From Glandiceps talaboti (taxonomy: Eukaryota > Hemichordata > Enteropneusta > Spengelidae), in NCBI RefSeq assembly GCF_964340395.1, contig NC_135554.1, forward strand, positions 5,349,475 to 5,413,474: a DNA stretch of 64,000 nt, in the 5' to 3' direction. Below are positions 1 to 12,400 of this stretch, piece by piece (the stretch's first letter is position 1; each line of letters begins with the position of its first letter). Under the pieces are notes generated by a model. The model searched no databases and was not told where the DNA came from. It saw nothing but the letters and a program-made list of their open reading frames with translations. Both the position numbers and the translations under genes were made by a program.

Positions 1-849
1 GGCCTGTAACATTGGTATAGGGGCATTGATATTGCATGTATAGTAAAGTTACTTATGTGTTAAAGCACTTTAGGAGGTCATACCTAGTGTACAATATAGA
101 AACTTGAATTTGAGTTGTGGTGTCGATACACGTAGTGTCTGAAATAGGAAGTATATCATCCCTTTTGACAAATTCATACCGAAGAGACTAGAACAATTTA
201 GATTAAGTTCTTTTTATAAACTATCCAATAGTATGAAGATTACCATTACAAAACTTTCAAGTTCACTTTTGCCCCAAAGTGTAAGATAAGTGAAGCACTG
301 ATTATGAAACAGCCAAACATATGGCATGTTTTGTAATTAGTGTGGTTGCTAGGTAATACATGTATTATTTGTATAATTTTATGTATAGTTATGTTTGAAC
401 CCCTACATGAAGTAATATTTAAACCATTTATGAAAGAAACAGAGACAAGAACAAATATATATATGTACTACAGGCTAACGAAACTGACTGGTCCTGACAT
501 GTGTTTGAAACTGTTTTTCATGATTTGACAAGTGTCCTGGTTGGAGAGGTATGAGCAGGTTGAACAGTACTCGATCCTGTGCATCATTTCCCTGCCAAGA
601 CATTTTTTTCGAGCAGCAGTGGTCCATCTTTTTTTTCCATCACCCACTCATATCCGGATTTTTTAAAAGCAAAATCATTTGGCATATTTTTTCCCCCCCG
701 AAATTTCCCAAGCCCCCCCCCCCGGATATCAAATGGTCCACCCCTAATCAGTATCAACAATAATGTTTCCCAGTATCAGAAGTTAGTAATAGTATATGTT
801 TTCCTATATGCAAAATAGTCACAATAGCTAGATAAATGTACGGCTTGCA
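1..849. other. Left flank, no gene seen
   Basis: AT-rich non-coding DNA. Short open frames here have no recognisable motif and no convincing splice context. The only structure is a C-rich low-complexity tract around 685-725. Confidence 0.5.
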
Positions 850-967
850 ATATATACCCCCATTTAGGGTGACCTGTTTTTCAAATGTTTTGTACCATAC
901 CACTCTAGATCTCTGACAGTGTGTGTAGTGCAATAAAGATTGATTGATTGATTGATTGATTGATTGA
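850..967 (+). repeat. Retroelement 3' end with (ATTG)n tail
   Basis: A short stretch ends in 'caataaag' followed by about seven copies of the tetranucleotide ATTG (937-967). An AATAAA-like motif plus a tetranucleotide tail is typical of the 3' end of CR1/L2-type LINEs and of SINEs that use their machinery. The same kind of tail occurs in opposite orientation at about 15,905 and 25,305. The 5' limit is uncertain. Confidence 0.5.
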
Positions 968-1760
968 GCGCCCTGTGGTTTGGGGATTCAGTTAAAACAC
1001 AACTTTCGTTCTGAATGGATGCGCAGATCTCTGAGCATGATCTGCGCATACCTGAAATTACGTTACTCGCCTCGGAGGGCGCCGTTCATACCAGACCGGG
1101 AAGATTTGATTTGACTCGTTGTCTGATAAGAGAATGGGTAGGTACCGAATATCTTTTTAAAGCAAAAGGCAGGACCCACTAAGGAATATTGAGACGTCTC
1201 AAGAGTAGCGGGATGCATTTTCACAGTTCTTGAAAGCTGCAACGCGAAAGAGAGAAGTTCCTTCGTCGTGATCAAGGTCGTCCATCATTGATTATCGAAG
1301 ACTGTGTAGAATTGTAGATTGTACAATTACGTTTGTTTGATCCCCTATCTTGGTTGGAAGTATTACTATTAGTTGAGGCAGTGAGTTGAGGGTTGATGGT
1401 ATCATTATGTTACAGGGGATGCGTTTTAAATCCCAACGTACACATTTGTACTAGATAGAGGAAGATAAATGGCAAATTAGTCTCCAAGTGTAGATGTAAA
1501 CATGGACGTAGGGAGGGTTTTATACATGTAAAACACAGTCCCGGTTATCACATGGGGCTGTGAGGTAAACAAACGAAATGTGAACGTACAAACGTAAATT
1601 AAAATCATGTAATTACAATGATATAATTGAGGGTCCATAATTAAACGCATTCATTGTGGTTGGTTATGAGAGGGCTAATCCCGTCACAGTCATCTACAGT
1701 TAGTATCATATGATATGGTGTGCTCAAATTTGTGTTTTGTGTTCTGTTGCATGTTGTAAC

Positions 1761-1793
1761 CATGGATGTATTAGTGATACTAATACATCCATG
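1761..1793. repeat. Short perfect hairpin
   Basis: Two 15-base arms (1761-1775 and 1779-1793) are exact reverse complements around a 3-base loop. No flanking gene uses it, so function is unknown. Confidence 0.75.
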
Positions 1794-1970
1794 TTGACTA
1801 ACTGGTTGAATTGTTCTCGATCTGTTATGTTGATTATTTTCTGCGGTATATTGTGCCAGTCTCATTTTCAACTAAACCGTTGTCTGTGGATATAATCACA
1901 TGATTATTTGTGACAGTGTATGTGTACCAAATCATTAATGTTGAGTGCATGTAGTGAGCTTGGTTTCTAG

Positions 1971-2583
1971 ACACCTGGACCCTTTGCCATCTCGACCCCC
2001 GTCATCTCGACCCTCTATTTGAATGGTACTGGACATCTTGACCCTCACGCCCAGGTCATTTCGACCCCTTTGATAGAAGCTTTCACAAAATAATTGAAAC
2101 ACATATTTTAAGTAACGGTATAGAAAGCAGTCGAGTTTGAAGAAAATATCTTTGGAATTCAGAATGATGGAATCGTTATGAACCTAAAACTTATGAACAC
2201 ACCCGTGACACCGAACCGAACACACTAGAGAGTGCAGACACCACCGACAATAGGTCTACGACGGCACATTCCGCATACAGGCCTACTCACTTTTTGATTA
2301 CAGGTATTACAACCATGGAGAAGTTTCATAAACGAAAAATCAGTGTTTCCGTTTCCAAAAATTGTCAGATTTCATTTGAAAAACTAACGTAACTCGGAAC
2401 ATCGAGTGGTAACCACCGTTCAAACGCCATGTTGACGGTGAGACTCAACTATAGGATAAAGATACGTTAGTTTGATATTTTGAGCGGGGTCGAAATGACC
2501 AGGGTGTGAGGGTCGAGATGACTATGGTCGTCCCAATAGAGGGTCGAGATGACGGGGGCCGAGATGGCAAAGGGTCCAGGTGT
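1971..2583. mobile_element. MITE-like element with ~100-bp terminal inverted repeats
   Basis: The left arm (1971 to about 2070) and right arm (about 2483-2583) are imperfect reverse complements, beginning ACACCTGG and ending CCAGGTGT. Each arm contains several copies of the submotif 'TCTCGACCC' or its complement. The roughly 410-base core encodes nothing recognisable. This is the form of a non-autonomous DNA transposon with long TIRs. No clear target-site duplication is visible, so the exact ends are tentative. Confidence 0.65.
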
Positions 2584-3018
2584 CCTGCTTCCGTGGGCTT
2601 GACTTTGAGTTGGTGACAGGTACTTTTTACAGACAGAACCAAGTGCCCCCCCCCCCTTGATCCCCCTCCCCATATGGCTTTCTGTAAAATGCTAACTTGA
2701 GATGATCTCCTTGTTGACAGGGTGCCAAGGTATATGGGTGTTTTTTTCTTCAAATTTTATACCAGAACCCCCCCCCCCCCCCTAAAAAAAAATAAGTAAA
2801 TAAACAATTTTTTTAAATAAAAAATAAAAATTATGTGAATGTAAATTTGTGATATAGGGCATTTCAATACTACATTTATGAACCTAGCTTAAGTTACTTA
2901 TGAACATAAATTTTCTTTATCTTTGTTATTAACAGATATAAGTGTGTTTGAAAATCAAGAATCGTGAAAACATTCAAATACTACTTTACATGTGATAAAA
3001 CTTAAAAGGACAAAAACA

Positions 3019-6000
3019 ATGGCAGACATTCAAGGTAGCGTTGCAAAGTCACCAGAAGGAAAATGGCAACGACCTTCAGACGTTATGAAAATGAGAAGAA
3101 GAAAGAAAGGTGGACAAGTAAAGAATGAAGATACCTCAGTTTTAAAACACAATCAGAAATATAACAGTTTTGGGTCTGGAGACAGGAGAGGAGGGAAACG
3201 AAGGAATCCGTTCAGTTTTCAGAGTATGTCAAAAAGACCCAGCAGTACAAGATCAATGGATGATAATGAAAGTGTGGATGAACCTACAAATATTCCAAGT
3301 GATGGATCAAATAGATTAATGACAATGCTAGATCTATCTTTTGACAAGGTAAAGTAGATTTTGAAATCAGAATTCAGTACTTGAGGAATAGAGCAGCAGT
3401 GTTGCAGCCAGAGGGGGTTTCTGGGTCATTTGACACACATTTTTTTGACCTGACCCACACTTTTGGAAGTGACAGGTCATAGATGACCCACACTAAAATT
3501 GTATGCAAATATGTTTAGCAACATGACCACGCCTATAGCAACAGCCAAATGATCGTGTATATTGCATAGATAACAACAGGGTTGGATAGGCAACTGCATA
3601 ATCATTCAGCAAATATCTAGCATGGATCAGCATGTGGGTAAATATTTTGAAAAACTGTACAGTTGTGCTACAATGATATTGGCACTTTTTTTGTAATGTC
3701 CCCCAAAAATTGTATGATGACCCAGAAAAATGAAAGTTTCGGGACACTATGTCCCACTCTTTGAAAAGGCTGGCTGCAACACTGGAGCAGTGATGAGAAT
3801 TAAAACAACAAAAGAAGTGATTTATAAATGAAGTGAGTGAACGCTAAGTAAGTACAAGTAATCATCATGTCTTGCCCAACCAGAGAACTTCCTTGTCTGT
3901 GGCCCAACATACTGTACAAGTACATTTAAAAAACACACACACAAAAAAAAACAACTATGCAGCTGTGTTCATGGTGCAAACACCTACTGTAGTGTGGTAT
4001 TGTAATGTAGGTTTTAAGTTCATTGCCACATGTTGGTACATATATACATGTATGTTAGTCTGTTACTCTAATACAAATATATGTCCTTACTGTAATACAT
4101 TGTTAGTAGTACATTGTTCATATGTGGGGGTGGGGGGGGGGGGTGGTATGCTTGTTTTGTCTCAGTCGCAAAGTAAGTCTGTGACCTTTCTGACAATGTT
4201 GATCCTATTACGTTGATTTCAGAACATGGATGAAGTGTTCCACAATGACGATATAGAACAGTGCTTGGAAAATGAGGTGAGGAGAAACACAGTGAAAGAA
4301 GACACAGAGTCCGTCCCAAAACAACCTGAAGTACCAGTAAGTACAGTTGTTCATTTAGTGTTTTCAAATGATATCAGAAATTTACAAGTCAACTTTCATT
4401 TGTAATTCACTAATGGAAGCTATAGAATGGATTTTTAAAGGCGTGCAAAGGTGAGGCTCACTTTTATTTAAGAAGGATTTTATTATGAGACCAAAAAAAG
4501 GGCACTTTCACCAATTCTACATCAAGCCACATCTCTACGATATGGTTACAAAATGGAAGTGACCTGTACATTTGTACACTGGAATGAGGAATTCTGGGAA
4601 ACACAAAGTTAGGAGCTATATGTGTAACCTTTGTAGATGGAGCTGGCGACCCTTGTGGTTGTCATGAGCGCCTTGACATGCCAATCTTCAGAAATCAGCT
4701 TTTCTGCATGAGTAACAAATCCCAGTCTGATCACGTTTTGTCTAAAATTGTACGTACCATGTATAAATATCAACTTTCTGTAACAATGCACACATTCCCA
4801 AGACATTCACACGTCCACACATACCAAATTTATTACCAAAATCACCAGCTGCTCATTGTTGTCATGGATTTTCATAGATTTGATGTGTAGATGAAGTTAG
4901 AGGGCCTGTTATACCCCTGTCTCACTTTTAATCGTTACCCTGACAAACAATTCAGTTTCAAGAAGTGTTAAGCTTCTAACTTTTGTTTCCTTGATGCTTG
5001 TAATCAGTAAAGTAGGTCTTTTCTTAGTCAGCTTTTTCATTTGTTATATCTCTATTTCAGAGAAGTGCTGCTGATATGATTTTTCTGGGTTTCACACCTA
5101 CATGTACATGTAAGCGTAAAGAAATGAAACAGGATAAAAATAGTTTCACCTTTCTTCCTCTTTAAAAATCTTCTTTTTTTTTACTTTACAATGTAGTGTA
5201 AAATTAATATTATTACATTCCTACAAGGAACACCAACAAAATACTCTGCATGCAATCAGAGTCATTGCACCATTACTAGACCTGTTGATGGTTTCAAGAT
5301 ATATCCTGTGTTTCCCCATACAATGCCATGTATTGTGTACGTGCAGTGGGTTTGCACATGTTACTCAGGGGGTGTGGTTGTCACCTGACCGTACCCTGGT
5401 TCCCCCGTAAAATCCCTCTCTGTCAATGATAGCGTTTGGTCTTTGTTGGATAAAGTCACTCATAATCAAAGAGGTCAACATGTGTTTCCATCATTTCCTG
5501 ATGAAAATGTAATTTCAAATGTAATAAAGATAAAACAAGACTAAACATAATGAACAACATTGTCTCACGCAATGCATCTTGGTACCATAAAATTGACTAT
5601 TAAATCTAAGATAGGGAAGGGAACTGTGTAGAGTTATACTTATTTTGAACTACTACCTATTGCCACCGATATCTAACAATCGAAATATTTGCTTTCTTAT
5701 TTCCTCTTATCTACAGACAAAGACAGCAAACACAAGTTCAAAGTGTCCTGTTGATTGGAGTTTAAAATCCAGAGTTCGATTCCTGTCACCAAAGACCTTC
5801 CAGTGGTGTAATAATTTGAAAACTATGGAGGAGTGTATTGGTCTTAAAAATTTTGTCACTTGTCAATCCCAGAAAAAATGTCATGATATTTCGGTAAGTA
5901 ATCGTTTGATCAGATCAAGGAATTATTTTGAATTGCAATAAATACTTTGCCTGTAGTAATCTAGTATAATAATGTCTTTAATCATAAATAAGTAGTCGTT

Positions 6001-6072
6001 TTCAAAATATCTGAACGTAATTGAGATTTCAACCTGTTACTGTACCGCTTGTAGTATTTACAATGTCTAATT

Positions 6073-6111
<39 letters not shown>

Positions 6112-6182
6112 ACAATTTACATGCATGTATATTTGAGCCTGTGTCTCTGTGTACATGCATGCATAATGTATATATACATGTG

Positions 6183-6214
<32 letters not shown>

Positions 6215-6456
6215 TGTGTGTGTGTGTATGTATGTATGTACATTGTATGTATGTATGTATGTATGTATGTATGTATGTATGTATGTATGTATTTGTATGT
6301 ATGTATGTATGTATGTATGTATGTATGTATGTATTTGTATGTATGTATGTATGTATGTATGTATGTATGTATGTATGTATGTATGTATGTATTTGTATGT
6401 ATGTATGTATGTATGTATGTATGTATGTATGTATGTATATGTGTGTGTGTGTATGT

Positions 6457-6489
<33 letters not shown>

Positions 6490-9400
6490 CATTGTATGTA
6501 TGTATGTATGTATGTATGTATGTATGTATGTACATTGTATGTATCTATCACAGTCAGTGTGACTTGACAAAAGTTATCAGAAAAGATGAAAATCAAAATA
6601 GCAGACATAAAGTAAAGGCATGATACTCAAAGTAGAGTATACCAATAGAATTTAAAATGTGAATAGATAAATCGGTTAATTGTACCAAATATCATGAAAA
6701 CATATATCATGAATCGATGTGCTACATTTGATTGACATTTATATAACAATTGCTGTCATTAGCAAACAGGTATACAAATTTTTGAGAAAGATTTGAATAT
6801 ATAGTCATCCCCACCAGCCCAGCTTTATGGATGTGTAAGATGTAGGTTTGGGTGTGTGGTGAGCGTTTTCACTTTATGCATGGTAATAAGGGAACTTGCA
6901 ATCCAAACTGAGCATGCTCAGATGCAAAGGACTATGGGATTATCTGTATTTACCTAATACCTAATCTGGAGCTATCGATAAAAATAAACCTCCTATAATG
7001 CCATTAATGGTCAGAGTAACCATCACTGGAATTATATGTGCTTACAAACAATGTAACAATATTATTGACAATACTGATGGCTTCATATTTATCATCACAT
7101 TTCCCATGATGCATCATTCAAGATGGTAGGTTTACAAGTTCACTATTGTATACTCCTCACAGAGTTGATGACATGTAAATTGTAATGTTATTATTCCAGG
7201 AACAATAGTTGTAAAACACTCTGAGCACAGTATGGGTGAAAGTTAAATTGTTATCATTAGATTTATCCTTTCAGTCTTATCGGTATGCCTCTAGATAGCC
7301 AAAAAAAAACCCATGAGCTATAGGTGGTATGTTATCTTACTTTTCATTATTCCCTATAGGATGTACAGAATTGTACGGATAGCAGAGCAGAATCTCACCA
7401 GTGTATGTTAACATGGATACATCCAAGCATTCCCTGGATCAAACTGTTTCCGAGGATTTCAACTGAATTCAAACAACAAAGGTAAATCTGTAACCATGTA
7501 GCTTACACTTAAATCTGTAATAAGTAATTAGAAAATTATGTATTGTGAAACTAGAATAAACATGATGTTGTTAGAGGCAGTATGGGGGGGGGGAGTTGTT
7601 AGGGGTGTCTTGGAGGGGGTAGAGTTGTTAGGGGTGTCTTGGGTGGGGGTGGGTTTAGAGATGTCAAACAAATAGGTGAACTTCATTGATTTGATATTAT
7701 TTGATGTACTTGTTCTTTTATTGTATTTGATGACTATTAAAACAATCATCACAAAATAATGTCGATAATATGATCCTGACCGATTGATAGGAACAATGTA
7801 CCATTACAAAAGGTTTTAATAGATATAAGTTTAGAATGTATTTATGCAAAAGAGAAAAAATAGTACAAAACAGGAAACTGACAGAAAAAAAGGAAAGAAA
7901 GGGGGATGGGTCACATCGTTATAAAAGTTACAATGTGACCAGGTGTACTGCAGTACTGCTGTCAGTATGATATCCATTGAGATCACATTGTACGGTCAAA
8001 TTGTTCTACTGTGTTGTTGGTTGTGGATGGCCTACTCAACTTGTTAATTTTGGTTTGAAAGGGATCTATCTTAGACAGTTGACACCCTAGGTTACTGGAA
8101 ATTTGAACCAAAAATGTCCAGATTGAAATTGAGAATTCCTTAGTTGGTGAAAAAAGTAGTGATTGTGATAATCTACATTGTCATCTTTATGTTATGATTT
8201 AGGATGTCAAGTGTTTTATATCATATAGTAAACATTTGTCTAACCTTCAAGTTCTTTTCGTTGATTCTTTCATAGCAAAACATTTTCGGTGACTCCAGAG
8301 ATACAGGATTCTCTCACATCTGACTGGTGAGTTAGTTAATTACAAAGTCGTGTATTTTGTATATAGATGAGTAACGTATGGGTGGAAGGATGAGAATTGG
8401 AATGAAGTGATGTGAGAGGATGTGGGAACATAAATAAGTTTGACTATTTTTGAACAGTTTGTACAAGGAGAAGTGAAAATACATGTATGTCGACTATACA
8501 CAGTCTGGCACTCATCAGTAATGGGGATCTTTTATCAATATACATGTAAATATAAATTATATGTCCAGTATTTATCCAAACAGAAACTGTCCATCAAAAA
8601 TACAAGTGTGTGGTTTTTTTTTTGGTTTTTTGGGGGTTTTTTTTGGGGGGGAGGGGGGGGGGAGGCGTGGGGGCATATGTGTGTGTATGCACTGATATCA
8701 GTAATCACTGTTATCTTACCACCAAAATGATATATAATGTATACTTAACGTTGAAATTATAATTTCCATTATTTCATGTACAGGTCTGAGAGTTTTCACT
8801 CTGTATTTCACATGGTGAGAAGCAAACAGTGTGCATTCTTCTATATGTGTACATACCAGTATACTATCTTATTTAGAGCTGCTGGTATAGCAGGTAATCC
8901 AAACATGACAGCTTTGATTACGCCGACAACTAAAGGTCTGAGAGAAGCTCTGAAAAATGAAGGTATGTATATGTACCGTACTAGTGTATTGATATATCAG
9001 TGTAATGGGGATAAGATTGAATGGTGAATGTTATAGTCAAGGATAAGTGACAACCAAGACTGAAATGTGTAATATTTCAACAAAATGACTATGGCATCAA
9101 TGCTCACATTAATGCTCACACAAGGACAGTCAATGCATACATAAACAGACAGACAAATTGTACAAGGTTCAACAAAGCTGTGGACACTATATATCACAGA
9201 CACACTCATCAATATCTTCTGTTCTACTAATACACAAGTACACGCTGCATACATGTACACAGAAAAACAGGCAGGCTGGGGCAAATCACACACACACACA
9301 CACACTGGACACTATATACCATAGACACACTCATCAATATCTTCTGTTCTACTAATACACAAGTACATGCTGCATACATGTACACAGAAAAACAGGCAGG

Positions 9401-12400
9401 CTTGGGCAAATCACACACACACACACACCACACACACACACACACAAGCGTATATAATTTTTTGTTCTGCTCACAGCGACATTCAACGCATTCCAAACTA
9501 TTTCTAATTCTCAATATCTAGAGCTACATGTGATACATCTGAAATACACCATGCAGGTTGGTTGTATATACCAATACACAAATCACATCTGGATCAGTGG
9601 ATACCCTCAAGGAATCCATACAGTGCAACTAAATGTTTCACCCTAGCTCTTCTTTCGTTGATTATTTACTAGTATTGGTTCCTTCAACATATTGATTCTG
9701 ATTTTGAATCTGACATGCCTTAGAACTTAATAAAAGTGTACATCTTGTTGATATTAAGTGTTTTTTCAATAATATTTTCACATACATTTATGTGTGGTGA
9801 GTCTTATCAAAGGTACACATAGCTACCTATGAAAGTAATCAAGAGATTAATAGTAATACCTCCAAACATGTATAAACTCAGTCCATACATCTTTATTTGA
9901 ACATTTCAATGACAACACTGCTGTTATCTCAACACTTTTACTATAATGTAGACATCTAACATCTGCACTGTGTAAACTATGTTTACAGGAATTGAATTTG
10001 AGATGCCATTGTCATCGGCAAACAGTCCTCATCAGGGAGACAGAAAAAAGAATACTGCAATGAATACAACATCAGATTTATGTCAGACTGGGAAGGAATC
10101 TAACAATAAAGCATTGTGAGTATATTAAGATATTCTTTGTACTGCTGTCAGAGTCTGAAAACCAAATGAATTCATATTTTTTATGGCCTAGATATGGGTT
10201 TTGTGGACTGAGATTGTATGGCTGGAAGAGCCTCACTTTCGGAGTACCATTCTCTTTACCACCCAGTATATTGATGAGCGTGCCTCTTGTAGTATTTCAG
10301 TAAAAGTGTTCCAGGGGTCAATACAACTTTATAGTTATTGCATGGGTTCTGTGAGCATGCTCTACCGGTACATTGAATTACAACATGTACATTTGAAGTG
10401 ATACTGGGTGTATGATACATGTAACTCAATTTATTCTAGCACCAAAGATAGAAATTATGATGGTCTAACATGCATACAAAGGCAGAGATACTCAATCTGT
10501 GATAATGTACAAATAAAACCATATACTTACACACCATACACACAAGTTTACCTGCCCTAGGTACATGCATTATTATATTTCAGAATCAATGTACAGCATT
10601 AAGAGTTAGAAATGTGTCAATGGTATTGTAACAAAACTGACCACAAAAACTGTCCCATTAGCAACTTTTGCAGATTTTTTATTGATTTGTAGATAAAATT
10701 TCATGTACTTTTGTTACCATAGAGACAATGATAGCGACAATGAATCAGACGATGAAACAGAAGAAGACCAACCAGATGATTTGGATGATGGGTCGTCATG
10801 GTTACAAAGTATAGGATTGAACCAGAAGGTTTCATCATTAGATTCCCATAAAGTGAAAGTGTATCCTTTAATGATTGATGTATTAATATCTTTGGTGATG
10901 TTATTGGTGTCATTTGACAGCAGAACAAATTAAAAAGTTATTAAGAATTTGTGCATTGTTTCTGGCCAAAGACCATTTGTGAAATATTTAGGTGAGTAGG
11001 GGAAAGGTGAGAGTCCAAAATCCCCTTACATGACTGGACGCTATGCTAATTACAAGCAAGTATAGATTATCTTGAGAGTCCAAAATCCCTTACTTAACTG
11101 GACTCTATGCTAATTACAAGCAAGTATAGACTATCTTGAGAGTCCAAAGATACAATTTATACTGTGTCAACAGCTGCAATAATCAAGTACAAAATGGCAT
11201 ATTCATAAAATGAATTGGGATTTAAGAAATCTTGATTTAAATGTAAAGTTATGTATAACTGTGAAACAATCCAATTGTTATTTGGGTGATTTTATAACTG
11301 AAAGTCTGAAATTACATTACTGAAACTCTACAAGACTATAAACTAAGTATACATAATGATATTATTGGACCAACGCTTGTGTACTATGTTTCTGATTACT
11401 CCAGTGGAGTCAAGATGGTCACATGATTATAGTGGCTAGCTCAGAGTCTATACATGTAAGTTTGAGCCTCACTGCTGTCATTTGTTTCTGAGTGACTAAA
11501 GTCCTTGGGCAAGATTTGAACCCCAGTTGTGTGCCAGTCAACCCAGCTGTATAATTGAGGACCTGGTAGGATAGAGGTTGTAATGTGAATACTTTAATCA
11601 TGTGTACTTGTGGAGGCTGTAATTGATTGTATCATGCTCCCCAGGGAGTTGGGGATGTGCCATTATGGGTCTGTGACAAGGGTAAAGTGCCTTGCGCATA
11701 GTGTAGGAAGTACTATATAAGAAAGGGGTAAATAATTATTGTAAAACATTTTGTGCTGTATTGTGTTGGTCAAAACTAACATTATAGTTTGATGTGTTGG
11801 TACAATGATACCAGTCAACTGCCAGCTAGCTAATCCAAACTATATAACTGAATTCACAGTAAACAGTAACCAAACTATGTTATCATTTTTGTCAGTCTGA
11901 ATGGCGCGTCTATGAACACATTCCATAACCTTTGACCTGGCCTATTTACAAGTTGTAGGTCAAACACTGGGTCACACTTATTCAGCAGAAAAGTTACAGG
12001 TGTGGTTCCCAGAGAGTTTAACAGTCATAGTGTACTAATAATGTAGGAAATGTATATAAAAAACCCACTGATTCATTGAAAACATGAATACACAAGTAAC
12101 TTTACTACTTACATAAATCATGAAATTAAAGGCCAGGAGCCATGAGCATGACCTAGGGTTATCCTTTGGGCTAGGTCAACTTTTCTATATCTTTGTCAGA
12201 TAATTCTTTTTCACATCTAATGTTTGAATACTTTTTCAGAGTAGGCCTTTAACAGAAATTATGAAATGTTCTGTGTAGATGACATACACGTAGACACAGT
12301 GATAGAGAGACTGTGATGTAGAGAATGGGGAGGCAAGCAAATATATGTTACAGCCCATAATATATAAACCACTTGTAAAATTCAGAAATGTCTACTACAT

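Noticed and set aside
2445-2753. Minus-strand frame rich in Pro/Arg/Ser
   Set aside because: Lies over the right arm of the MITE-like element; composition follows the repeated TIR submotif.
6021-6623. Long Cys/Val/Met/Tyr and His/Thr/Tyr open frames
   Set aside because: Produced by (TG)n and (GTAT)n microsatellite. The same applies to 55,605-56,058 and 43,429-43,843.
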